Shown: positions 25,601 to 35,709 of the stretch, one piece after another
Layout of the letters: each line of letters begins with the position of its first letter
Numbering within the stretch: the first letter of the stretch is position 1
Assembly (NCBI GenBank): GCA_028023455.1
Contig: JAQFVV010006640.1
Coordinates: 80,001-144,000 of the forward strand
From: Epiperipatus broadwayi
Lineage: Eukaryota; Onychophora; Udeonychophora; Euonychophora; Peripatidae
Reading direction: 5' to 3'
Length of the DNA: 64,000 nucleotides
Translations under genes and position numbers: made by a program
Notes under the pieces: generated by a model
Told to the model about the DNA's origin: nothing
Database searches by the model: none
What the model saw: the letters and a program-made list of their open reading frames with translations, nothing else

Positions 25601-27826
25601 AAAAAACTCTTGAAGAGCGATTGAAATCCCCAACCTTTGCTGCTAGGGTTTTTGTTCCAATGCTTGACGATGAAACTAGAATTTTTCTTCCCCGCAAATG
25701 ACAGAATAAATGACTGACTGACACATGTGTAGAATCCTTCCAATACAAACAAAGTTTTAAAACAAATGATAAAAATAATAAGACGACGTCTAAAAAATCT
25801 AAAAAATTAGCAAAAATAATCATTGATCTGTTCTGGAAAAGTTTATAAAATAATAGTTCATAGTCTCAATTATACAGAACAATGTTTATTAAAACAATAA
25901 ATAAACTATAATATGAAAAAATAACATTCCGAAGTTTCCTTCCTTAGAATTTTATGCCGACTTGGTAGTGCCTTAGACACGGCGACTTGACTTCGGATAT
26001 CCGGATATTTCTTTTTGCACATTTTTTTAAATATATCTTTTCAGAATTTAATATTACTTATTGTTAATAGTCCCATTATTTATAGGGTTTTGTTTGTCAG
26101 GATATTTATTATTTCTTTATCCAAGTATAGTTATTTTCATCATAATTTCAATTATCGGTTCTTTTCAACAAATCATTGTAATGCATATAGTCTTATAAAA
26201 TTATAGATTTATTACATATGCTTTAAATACTTTTATTTAGCTATTATTTATGACAGTTTTAAAATTATCCATAATGTTTTCTTCAAAAAGATAAAACATT
26301 TTACCTCCATAACTTTACTTTCCTCATAAAATTTATTAAGAGTTTTGTCATATTATTTATCAGTTTCTGATAGGACTATCTCACTACTAGAAAATGCATT
26401 ATTAATTTTAATTTCTGAGTAGCTTTCTTGTTAAGCTCTCCACATAATGTCCAATATACATCCTTACTTAATAAAAGAGTTCTCCTTGTTAAAACTATTA
26501 ATACTATATTATTAATTATAATTTTTACTTTTAAAATCTTTTTAAATAGGTAAGTATTACTCTTGGTATTTCCATATTTTAATGTGAAGTTGAATTAAGT
26601 TTCAATGAAAATTCTGGCAAGGGAATTTAACTTTTAGCACTGCATCCTTTAGATAAAACTTATTATAATTTATTTATAATACTCTCTTTGCAAAATACTT
26701 AAAATTGGTATCCTTATCAGTTGCAAATAAATTATAAGAGAGTTATTATAGCACTGAATTTACTAATAAAACAAAAAAATTTAAAAGAAGCACAAAATTT
26801 TTAAAAAAATCACCACCCTGAAATAGCTGTGCATCAGTATTTATACCCAAATAAATACTTCATTTTATTGGTGGATTACATTTTTCACCTGATAACTTAA
26901 TTGGCATATAACTTCAGTATCACACAATTAAATTTAAAAAATAAAATATGACTCATTTTTATTTAAAATATTACTTAAAATATTAATTTTAGATCAATTT
27001 TGTACTTTATTAAAATTAATTAAACATTTTAAAATGACTTTTAGAAAACAATATTTATCAATTTATTCCACCCTTTATTTTTAATGTATCTATTTTTAAA
27101 ACAAATATTTAACTTTTACTAATTACATTCATTTTATAAAACTATTTAAACACTTTATAACAACTAATTTAATATTTGCTCTTGTGATAGATAAATAAAT
27201 ATCTTCAATTCTATAGTGTAATTTTTTAAAAATAATTTTGAAACTTTGTTAACACAAACACTAGTAAGCACATATGTATAACTGTATACATGTCACATGA
27301 CTTACAACTGAGACAGACTGTATCAAAATTCTGTCTGGAAAATATTAAATGTTAATTGCAACAATTATTATATTAAATAAATAATATAATAATAAAAATT
27401 TGGAATAATAATTTTGAAAACATAGAATTAATTATAAATTTTCCTACCACAAAGATTACTTTTAAAACATATAATATTAAATATAATTATTAGATATAAT
27501 TTATACTTTAAAATATAGTATTTATTTAATTACAAGTTTTAGCTATTAAAATTCAACTTTTAAAACATATTTTAAACATTTATTGCTACATTATTTATTA
27601 TAGCCAGATTTCCCAACCATAAGCAATTAATACATTTAGCTTTATTTAATTGTTTTAATGTTATTTAGCACAATTTTAGGCATTAAATATTTTTATCTTG
27701 CTTTAATTAAATTTTTTAAAAGATTACCAATACAATATAATTATTGTAGAAAGAGAACATATCCTAAATTTAATTTTTTTTAGTAAATTGCTATAATGAA
27801 TTAATTCTGAACTAAAAAAGGGCACT
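22683..27826. mobile_element. Element E, copy 1 (~5.1 kb, unclassified)
   Basis: Its left end is TTGTACCCTCACATCTGG, and its right end AAAAAAGGGCACTATA gives an imperfect inverted match (TTGTACCCT against TAGTGCCCT). The interval aligns piecewise with 51083-55850. Shared blocks include GTCTAGCTCAGTTAA, ATTGAGCCA, CTCAATGGCATAAGAACACT with a C-run, TATTCTTATGACTT, CATCATGGCACAGTG, AAAGCTATT(A/T)CTTCAGCTTT, GGGCTT(T/A)GTTAACT and a right-terminal ACAACCATAAGCAA. A third fragment lies inverted at 41758-42251. Both ends sit in (TA)n. Two or more moderately diverged copies with fixed ends indicate a mobile element, and one coding remnant is conserved (26404-26740). I could not place it in a superfamily. 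Confidence 0.75.
26404..26640 (-). pseudogene. Element E coding remnant (copy 1)
   Basis: The minus strand reads TLLLSKDVYWTLCGELNKKA near 26490-26420, aligning with KLIIVTQRNMVWTLYGKLKR in copy 2 (54468-54695). A TTGCCAG acceptor-like motif precedes the homologous block in both copies. This copy carries frameshifts and stops. The WTL-[CY]-G-[EK]-L signature does not match a transposase motif I know. Confidence 0.45.
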
Positions 27827-27834
27827 ATATATAT

Positions 27835-27842
27835 ATATATAT
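27835..27842. repeat. Merlin target-site duplication, left
   Basis: ATATATAT, equal to the 8 bp directly after the right terminus (31605-31612). Merlin elements typically duplicate 8-9 bp. Because the left flank is a (TA)n run, the exact phase on that side is ambiguous. Confidence 0.6.
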
Positions 27843-28267
27843 GGTACTGTTTGATGCACTGTAGTGTACTGCCAGGTGACACTGCAGTACCATCAAGAAC
27901 CAACAAGTTATAAATTTCTATCAAAGAAATTGCTCAAAAACAAGTAAAATACAAAATACAAAAACAGAAATTGATCAAAACAAGTAAAATAGAAAATACA
28001 TCGCTCAAAAATAACTCAAGTACAATAAATGTATAAAAAATAATTGAAATACATAAAATACGAACACCCCCCCCCCCACAAACTTCTAAATCCAATTTGT
28101 AACATGCAAATTGGTGAAAGCAAGTACAACACACCCAAAAAACTCCATAAATTTATAAATTTGATTTATAAACAAAAAAAAAAAAAACGTATTTGATCAT
28201 AACTACATTTTAAAATTATTATTTTATTATTGAATAAATACTTACAAATGATAGACATCATGGGCAT
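27843..28267 (+). repeat. Merlin left terminal inverted repeat
   Basis: Pairs with 31187-31604 with scattered mismatches and small indels. It contains a C-run (28067-28078) that reads as a shorter interrupted C-run on the other side. Confidence 0.88.
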
Positions 28268-28339
28268 TAAAAAAAGCTAACTGAAGTACCATCTTTTGAG
28301 ACACCTGCTTACTTTTATTATGACACATTAAAACAACTA

Positions 28340-29420
28340 AAATGCACAGGTTTATTATATACCTGTGTCTATATATGTATTATATAGGATATATGAGCAC
28401 AGACTTTCACACGACACCCTCCACACTATCCCATAACATTGATACACTTGAACACATATATGTTGAAAAGATAATTAATCACCAATATTCGTATTTCATG
28501 CTAAACCAGCAATCATCAGTTGGGCCAGATTATGATCTTTACACATATATGCTATAAGTGCTCAGATATATATAAGATAGCCAAACCTCATACCTTAATG
28601 TACAGGCTTCAATCTACTCCACACTCCAACTTTTCAACCATCCATCCAATTGAAAATCTGATAATGAAATGCTCAAAGGCCACCCTGAGGCCAAGATTTT
28701 TGTCATGCCCACGTTGACCTAAGATCAAGCTGGCTCCTCATGTACAGACATAGTCCATTTAATACATATACAAGGGATGGGCAGATATCTTTACTATGTA
28801 ATAACTGAAACATACAGGTTTATTATTTACCTCTGTCTATATGTATATATAGGATATAAAGCACAGACTTTCACATGACCCACTACTCTCCACCCTATAT
28901 CATAATACTGATACACTTGAACACACAGGAATGGGTATATAATATGTCTGTGTGTTTCAGTTATTACATAGTAGAGTTGTCTGCCCATCCTTTGTATATG
29001 TATTAAATGGATTACGTCCTGTACATGAGGGATCAGATTGACCTTAGGTCAACATGGGTGTGACAAGAATCTTGGCTTCAAGGTGGCCTTTGAGCATTCC
29101 ATCATCAGATTTTCAATTCGACTGAAGGTTGGAGAGTTGGAGTGTGGAGTAGATTGGAGCCTGTCCATTAAATTATGAGGTTTGGCTATTTTAATATATG
29201 TCTAAGCACTTATAGCATATATGTGTAGAGATGGTAATCTGGACCAACTGATGATTGCTGGTTTAGCATAAAATATGTATATTGGTGATTATTTATCTTT
29301 TCAACATATATGTGTTCATGTGTATCAGTGTTATGAGATAGTGAGGAGAGTGGTGGGTCAGGTAAAAATCTATGCTCATATACCCTATATATGACAGAAA
29401 CATATGAAAAACACAAATAT
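28340..29420. repeat. Nested ~1.1-kb palindrome inside Merlin
   Basis: Arm 1 (about 28342-28812) is the inverted complement of arm 2 (about 28957-29415). Both arms, read inward, encode the same accidental peptide stretch MLNQQSSVGPDY. Arm identity is high with single-base differences. The ~145-bp centre repeats the outer start of arm 1 in direct orientation (28814-28925 resembles 28345-28455) and begins and ends with TGAAACA/TGTTTCA. It looks like a foldback or MITE-like insertion, or two copies head to head, within the Merlin element. Confidence 0.8.
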
Positions 29421-29439
29421 AAAAAAAATTAGAATGCAT

Positions 29440-29830
29440 CACATTAATGTTTTAAAAGAAAATGTTGGGTAAAGGGGAAAAATTTGGAATGCATTGCATT
29501 AAAAGTTGCAAAAAATGTGATGCAATAGACTTGCCCCATTAAAAATATAATTGCTTGAGTCACTACATATTAAAACACAAACAACAAAAATTACAAATAA
29601 GATCATAAGTCACAAATTTTAAAATTATTAAAAAAGTATTTACAAAATATAGGCCTCGTGAGCAATGGTGTAAGGGGAAAAATGTACAATGCATTATATT
29701 AAAAGTTGCAAAACAAAATGTGACATAATAGACCTTTTACATTAAAAATATGATCGCTTGGCAAATGAAATATGACATAATAGACCTTTCATATTAAAAA
29801 CAATTGCTTGAGCTGACAAATTTAGTCAAA
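29440..29830 (+). repeat. Diverged tandem repeat, ~200-bp spacing
   Basis: The phrases AAGGGGAAAAAT, AATGCATT(G/A)(C/T)ATTAAAAGTTGCAAAA and ATAATAGACCTTT recur at about 29470-29540, 29670-29740 and, partly, 29765-29800. This is a short array of two to three decayed units between the palindrome and the transposase. Confidence 0.6.
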
Positions 29831-30011
29831 ATTTAACTGAATTAATCTTTTGAAATACCTGCTTACTTTTATTATGATGTATTAATTATTTTGGAGTGCT
29901 AGAAATACAATTTGTTGGGATGGATTTTTTTTAATGCAAATGAATACAATATTAAACATGCACAAACATTCAGGTAACATTTCAAAAACTTGCACTGAAA
30001 TTTAAATAGAT

Positions 30012-30838
30012 ATGGTATCTTGCCATCTTTTCTTACTCAAAATGATGAAAATTTGGGATCTCCCAAAGATAGAACAAGAGGCAATGGAGTTCTTGCAAAG
30101 TAAAAGTATTCTGACCTCTCAAAAAGTGTGTGTCAATGGCCATCATATGAGACTTTATATGAGTCCAAGGATACAATGGAAATGCAACATTGGTGTGTGT
30201 TGAAGTCTCATAGCACTTTGAAAAGAAACCTGTTTTGAGGGCTGCAGATTATCATTTGTCACAGCCATCCAAATAATTTAGTATTGGAGTAAAGACCAAT
30301 TGACCTTACAATCAGGAATAAATAATTTGGATTTGAACAGTGGCACTGTTGTTGCATGGAAGCAATAATTGAGAAAAGCCTATAAAAAATTTGCTATCTC
30401 ACTCAGCCTGCAAAATTGGAGGCCCAGAAAAAATTGTAGAGGTTGACAAAACTCTATTTAGAAAGTGCAAAAACCAACAGAGATGAAGTCTTTTACAACA
30501 ATGGTTCATTGGTGGTTTATGCAGTGAAATGAAAAAAGTGTTTCATGGTTGCTATTTCAAGTCAAACAGCATCTATTCTCCTAGATGCCAGTAAACAACA
30601 TATAGCACCAGGATCCTCCATATATGGTGACTGTTGGAAGGCCTACAAAAGTGATGAATTGAATTCTGCAGGTTACCAACATTTCAAAGTAAATCACCCT
30701 TATACTTTTGTCAGTGTTTTGACTGAGATGCATATACAAAACATAGAAAGACTTTGGGGGCTAGTGAATAGGTGTAATAAAAGAGAGAGGGGGACTATTC
30801 AACATCACCTGGACTCATCCTTAGCTGAGTTTATATAG
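30012..30838 (+). pseudogene. Merlin ISXO2-like transposase, broken
   Basis: The N-terminal part (30012-30203) contains LPKIEQEAMEFLQSKSIL and a poorly preserved zinc-ribbon region (QWKCNIGVC). The catalytic core follows in shifted frames. KIVEVDKTLFRKCK carries the first acidic residue (GAC at 30445-30447). Then come QQWFIGGLCSE, HIAPGSSIYGDCWKAY with the second Asp (GAC at 30629-30631), and NIERLWGLVNRCNKRERGT with the final Glu (GAA at 30746-30748), ending HHLDSSLAEFI. This order and the QNIERLWG/HHLDSSLAEF phrases are characteristic of ISXO2-like transposases. Breaks include TGA stops near 30201 and 30484 and a frameshift near 30545. The catalytic triad is retained although the frame is lost, so the element could not move itself. 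Confidence 0.9.
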
Positions 30839-31186
30839 TGATGACTGCACCATTATCAAAATGTATTCGTTGCTATGTTCCAAACCATTAATATACCATC
30901 ATTGCAAGTTTAAATTTTTTTAAATTGCTGTAATCTGTCCATGTCTTGTTTTAAATTATTTTTTTAATCTGCTGTTATTAGTTAAGTGTGCTGCAATCTG
31001 TTTGAACAAGCTTCTCTAAATAATTTTGCTGCAAAAGCCTCAAAATTTGAAAGTTCTTTTTGTCTACTTTGAAATTGCATTGGGATGTTATATTTTAAAC
31101 TCTGATTTATGGAACTACACTTTTTAAAAAATTGTTTGCTAAAAGCCTGCTGTTAAATTATGCCATCATTGTTGTATTGTGGACAC

Positions 31187-31604
31187 TTGTCCATGATGTC
31201 TATCTTTTGTATTTCATCAATAATTGTAAAATAATAATTTTAAAATGTGGAAGTTATGAGCAAATATGTTTTTTTTTTTGCTTACGAATCAAATATATAA
31301 ATTTGTAGATATTTTATGTGTTTATATTTGGTTTCACCAATTTGGATGTTAGAATTGGATTTTGAAATTTATGGGAGAGGGGATTGTGTTTGATATATTT
31401 CAGTTATTTTTTATACACCTGTTGTACTCGAGTTATTTTTGAGTGATGTATTTTACACTTTACTTATTTTGACTGATTTCTGTTTTTGTATTTTGTATTT
31501 TACTTGTTTGTGAGCAATTTCTTCAATAGAAATTTATCATTGTATGGTTCTTGATGTTATTGTAGCATCATCTGATGGTACAGTACAGGGTGTCGAACAG
31601 TACC
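31187..31604 (-). repeat. Merlin right terminal inverted repeat
   Basis: Inverted partner of 27843-28267. The outermost bases GTACTGTTCGACACC (reverse strand) diverge slightly from the left GTACTGTTTGATGC, then agreement improves inward. Confidence 0.88.
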
Positions 31605-31612
31605 ATATATAT
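31605..31612. repeat. Merlin target-site duplication, right
   Basis: ATATATAT followed by G; see the left copy. Unlike the left side this is not part of a long TA run, which supports its being a real duplication. Confidence 0.6.
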
Positions 31613-32093
31613 GTAAATGTCATGACATAAAATACTTAAAAAAAACATTAGAATTTACCTAATTAATTTATTTTTTTGCAACAAATTTACTATTGAAAAA
31701 TGTGATGTTTGTTGCATGCCATTCCAGTAATAGATATATCTGTGTGTAATAACAAAATTGATGGATGATTATATATATTGGTCAAGTGTGTTAAGTTGTC
31801 AATGTGAAAAGTTTTTAATCTTTTTTTTGCCATTAAAACAACTAACTAGGAATGCATGACATACATACATGATAAGATAAATAATCACATATTATTTATA
31901 ATTATTAAATACAGATGGCAGTGTTTCTTCATAATTAATAAAGAGTACTCTTTAACTCTCTTCTGCAAAATGTACGCAGGTTTATCATTACAAGCATGGT
32001 GATCCATTCTGCTGCAACAAATTTCATTATTTTTATAAGCATATTTATTAACTTATTAAAATGTGTTAGAAGTAAATATGAATTGATAAAATA
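31613..32093. other. AT-rich spacer
   Basis: No feature supported. Confidence 0.6.
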
Positions 32094-32110
32094 TTTAGAA
32101 CAAAATTTTT
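32094..32110. repeat. LINE target-site duplication (poly-A side)
   Basis: TTTAGAACAAAATTTTT, identical to 33443-33459. The last T residues merge with the element's poly(T) complement, so 14-17 bp is the supported length. Confidence 0.85.
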
Positions 32111-33442
32111 TTTTTTTTTTATTAAGAAAAAATGTACAGTGTCAGGTAGCTCAGCTACATTTGATAATTATAAGTTTCATATAGAAGTTCAAAGTTTTGC
32201 AACCAATTTGTGTGGTATTGTCATAACATTTACTGCAGTAGTCTGAGATGTCGTCTCATCGTCACAAATGATAATCTGTGCCCATGTGTCTACAAAGAGA
32301 CGCTCCGGCACAAGGAGTCTATCTCTGTTCTTCATGTTTATTATTATTGTTTTAAAAGTTATCCAAGGATCACTATGTCCTTGTCTGAAGATATGCTGGC
32401 ACCTGGTGATCCATAAGGCATGTAGTAGGCATGCTGCTAGCCTGATAGTTGCATAGTTTCCTTCTTTAATTGCCCGATCAATTGACAGGACATTGCCACA
32501 GCCAGAGGAAATGTTTGCGATAATTTTATTTCTAGTGCAACTCAGGTATGAGCAGGCATAGAAGATGTGCTCCAGTGTTTCTTCATGCATATTACAGAGT
32601 TTACACATGGGGCTTAATTGACAAAATCCTCTTTGCATCACCAAAAAGTGACTGGTGGGCAAGGAGGACAAGTTAAACTTGGTTATAAAATCGACCAGCT
32701 TTGGTCCTATGCACCAGTATCTTGACTTCTTGAGCATTTGTTTTACAGACAGTCTTAATCGGGTAGATAATGGGTTTTGATTTGGGAAAAGGATTTTGTA
32801 TACTTCCCAATATGTTTGCTTAGCTTTCTCTAATTGCTCGGAAACTGAAAATAGAGTCCCCAGTTGTTCTTGCAGTTCTTTGACCCATTTACTGTGTATG
32901 GGTGGTAGTGTAACTGTAGGCTCCACAGTGTCTTCACTCTGATCCTTTTCTTTTTTATTGTGGATTTTCCTGAGCACTGAAAAAGCTCTTTGAACAAAAA
33001 ACACCTTGATGGCATGGGGACCAAGTCCATTCAGGTCACATGGTCTCTGCACCTTGGCCAGACTGATGCATACAGTTTTTCTCTTTCACATCATCTTGGT
33101 GCAGGCTGAATTTATAGCATCCTGAAAACCCTTGGTCGATTTGAAGATGGGCAGGTAGTAGTTTATATGTGGAAACACCATCATATTTAACAATGCCACC
33201 TTGCCTGGGATTGAGAGGGAGATCATTGAGAGAGAGTTTGTTACCTTCTTGGTTTTGTCCAAAAGATCCTGCTGGATGGCCCTCCTCATCACTGTTTTGG
33301 AGAGGGCAATTGGGAACCCAAGGAATTTCTGTGGATTTCCTGTATATCTTGATGGTACTGTAACATCCCTACTGATTTTCCAGACAACAGATTTGTCTGG
33401 GTTGACAGCCAGATTGAATTTGCTCGCATATCTGTCCAGCAG
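32111..33442 (-). mobile_element. Recent 5'-truncated LINE insertion with poly(A) tail
   Basis: It is flanked by a 14-17-bp direct repeat. On the minus strand it ends with AATAAA fused to an A-run (complement of 32107-32126), and it starts abruptly in mid-ORF. These are the classic marks of target-primed reverse transcription with 5' truncation. Base composition is visibly less AT-rich than the surroundings, as expected for a young insert. Confidence 0.92.
32189..33442 (-). pseudogene. LINE ORF2 C-terminal half
   Basis: About 417 codons run in a single frame from the truncation point to the stop at 32189, interrupted by one TGA (about 33086-33088) where TGG (Trp) would fit the KMM-x-KRKTV context. 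The beginning, FNLAVNPDKSVVWKIS followed by FLGFPIAL, is the post-RT region. ISLSIPGKVALLNMMVFPHI and KVQRPCDLNGLGPHAIK are the typical thumb/connection phrases. SPMCKLCNMHEETLEHIFYAC is the C-terminal Cys/His zinc-binding motif. The RT catalytic block and endonuclease are missing through truncation. Clade not assigned. Confidence 0.88.
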
Positions 33443-33459
33443 TTTAGAACAAAATTTTT
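33443..33459. repeat. LINE target-site duplication (5' side)
   Basis: The same 17 bases as 32094-32110. The bases outside differ (G before this copy, A before the other), which delimits it on that side. Confidence 0.85.
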
Positions 33460-33750
33460 GGGTAATCTTGCTGTTTATTATGTCTGTGCGACTAAAATTG
33501 ATATTTATTTTATAATTAGCACTTATGTTACAATTGTTATTATCACGACATTAAAAATATTGTTATATGTAATTCTAAATGGATATAAATATAAAGATTT
33601 AAGACGATATATTAAAAAAAATGTAGTGCATTTGCATTCCTTGTGTCTGATAACTGAAACTGCATATACATACATATATATATGCACATCTTAAAAACAT
33701 GCAACATATATGTATATTCTAACAGTAAATTGTAACTTTTTCCAATATAC
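33460..33750. other. AT-rich spacer
   Basis: Continuation of the pre-insertion sequence; nothing recognised. Confidence 0.5.
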
Positions 33751-33756
33751 ACAAAT

Positions 33757-34350
33757 CATCATCATCATCATCAATCATTATCAATCCACTGCAGGATGGA
33801 GGTCTCTCCAAGTTCAATCTATCTTTTCCTATCTTTAGATTCTCTTCTCCACATCACCCCTGCACACTTTCTTATTTCATCCATCCTTCTCACATGTGAT
33901 CTCTTTCTGGGTCTTTTACAATCTCTTGGAATCCAGTTTAAAATTTTAATTGTCCATCTATTATCATCTCTTCTAGCAATGTTCCAGCCCAACTCCACTT
34001 CAGTCTTTTAATTTTTTCAATGAGATCAGTAACACCTGTTTGTTCTCTTACCCATACAATGTGTTTTTGATCTCTTCTTGTTACTCCCAACATTCATCTC
34101 TACATACTTCTTTGAGTGGTCTGAAGTCTCTGTATTGCTCTTCTATTATGTGTCCAAGTCTCAGATCCATAAGTAAGAATAGGCAAAACACATTTATTAA
34201 AAACCTTCCTTTTCAAACACATAAGCATATTTCCTCTCAGTATCAAGTTATTTCTACAAAAAGCACTCCAACCAAGTTTAATTCTATGATTACTTTCATC
34301 CATTATGTTTCCATCTGTATTAATAATCTTATCAAGGTATTTGTAACTGC
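33757..34350 (-). pseudogene. RTE-like LINE 3' fragment, copy 1
   Basis: The minus strand reads SSYKYLDKIINTDGNIM, NHRIKLGWSAF, KRKVFNKCVLPILTYGSETW, EQTGVTDLIEKI, KWSWAGT and, through frameshifts, the WTxEI/GFQEIVKDPERDH region. It finishes CSGLIMI with a GAT-repeat tail (complement of 33758-33776). This is the C-terminal third of an RTE-type ORF2 with its usual simple-repeat 3' end. It is 5'-truncated at about 34350. A second copy on the plus strand lies at 44655-45530 and overlaps this part closely. Confidence 0.88.
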
Positions 34351-34394
34351 TGAAATAAATATTTATATTAATTGGTTAATATACATTCGAATAA

Positions 34395-35700
34395 AAGTGA
34401 AATATTCAAATATACAAAATAATATTAACCAAACATCTGGGGTCATGATGATAATGATTTATAGTCTAGCATTGAAAATTAAACTAAATATAAGTCCTTC
34501 CAAAAGTATTTTAAATTTGTTTTTCTAGTTCAATAATAATAATAATAGTAATAGTAGTCCTACTCCTACTACTTCTACTCCCACTACTACACTACTACTA
34601 CTATTACTACTACTACAACTAATAATAATAACAATGTTGATGATAAAACTTTAAGGCCCAAAACCGTCTAAACAGAAAGTTTACTTTTGAAAAACTTGTT
34701 AATGTCTGCTCATTATCATTTATAAATTATTACTATTATTCCTGCATGTCCCAAGTAAATTGCATGATTTCTCAAAGTTGTGGAAATTAATAGCAAAACA
34801 ATTATTAATAACATAATGTTTGGATTAAGTTAGATAAAAAAACACAAATTAAATAGATTAATAAAATTATAAGATAATTTATTAACAATATGTTGCTTAT
34901 ATGATTGTAACTATTACTAAATATGATGTCCAAAATAGTAAAAATAATAATAATTATAACAAATATTTTAAACTTAAGGCCTTAGAATAATTATATTGAT
35001 AATTTTACAAAATGCAAAGTTTAAAAACTTCCAAATGATGGTTTTCTGAAGATATTCTTTTTCTATATTTATGAATGTATTAATTAGTTTCTTCAAAGAT
35101 TGTAGTTATTCGATTAGACACTGATGATGTTATACATTAGCTGTGAATCAGATTGCATTTCTGGATGTTTTGTATGGTGGTTGATGTCTAGCTACACAAT
35201 CTAGATAGTTTTCCTCTGGTCAATTGCATAATTGCTGTGCTGGATCTTAGCATACAAAAATACTTTTATAGTCAGAAAAGCATGGTAATTCAAACTACAG
35301 TGGAAAACAGTTTCAATCCGGATTTCTTTTCTCTACATCAAATTCCTGCAACACTGCTTTTTGAGTTAAGGATTGAATTATACTAGAATAGACTGCTATT
35401 GTAGTATTTCTGGTTATCCCACTTTCTGTTATTTACATTTATTGCTGTACTGGATGGTTGGCTTCTGAGCAACAGATTCATCAAAAGCTATTTACAAGAT
35501 TTAACATCTATTTATCTTCCACATGCTTATTGAAAAACATTTTCATCATTAATTTCATCTGTTCAGACACAAATAATTTTACAGATATTTTAAAATTATA
35601 TCTTTTTTGATAACTAAAGAACCAACCAAAAAAAAAAAAAAAAAACAAATAGTTCTTTATTTACCTAAGTGATAGGAAGAAATAAAATCACTGCCAACTT
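34395..35700 (+). repeat. Dispersed repeat R3, copy 1 (first part)
   Basis: It aligns with 46985-48300 in the same orientation. Matching blocks are CATTTA(T/C)AAATTATTAC, ATTGCATGATTTCT, AATGTTTG(G/A)ATT(A/G)AGTTAGA, AAATAGATTAATAA, ATGGTTTTCTG, GTTTTGTATGGTG and TAGATAGTTTT. A mixed (AAT)n/(TAC)n microsatellite at 34529-34625 occupies the place where copy 2 has a short (AAAAT)n. Internal sequence is non-coding. Confidence 0.65.
34529..34625. repeat. Mixed (AAT)n/(CTA)n microsatellite
   Basis: Trinucleotide repeats with interspersed TCC/TTC variants inside R3 copy 1. Confidence 0.9.
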
Positions 35701-35709
35701 CTAAAATTG

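Larger units (their letters stand above)
27843..31604 (+). mobile_element. Merlin (IS1016-type) DNA transposon, full-length but inactive
   Basis: Terminal sequences are GGTACTGTT... and its inverted complement ...GTACC. Inverted repeats run about 420 bp: 27843-28267 pairs with 31187-31604, including the blocks TCAAGAACCA, ATAAATTTCTATC, AAATTGGTGAAA and GATAGACATCATG. Inside are a large secondary palindrome (28340-29420), a pair of near-direct repeats, and a transposase pseudogene of the ISXO2-like DDE type at 30012-30838. It sits in the (TA)n tract immediately right of element E1. Such long inverted repeats are more than I expect for this superfamily, where short repeats are usual. Confidence 0.88.

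Noticed and set aside
25507-25823. 81- and 97-codon overlapping minus-strand frames in element E1
   Set aside because: Overlapping frames of one GC-richer patch with A/T runs; no counterpart found in element E2.
28342-29416. Two similar ~70-codon frames (MLNQQSSVGPDY) that look like paralogous genes
   Set aside because: They are the two arms of one palindrome inside the Merlin element, not independent coding sequences.
33796-34528. Plus-strand open frames of 71 and 162 codons
   Set aside because: Antisense shadows of the RTE-like fragment and adjoining AT-rich sequence.
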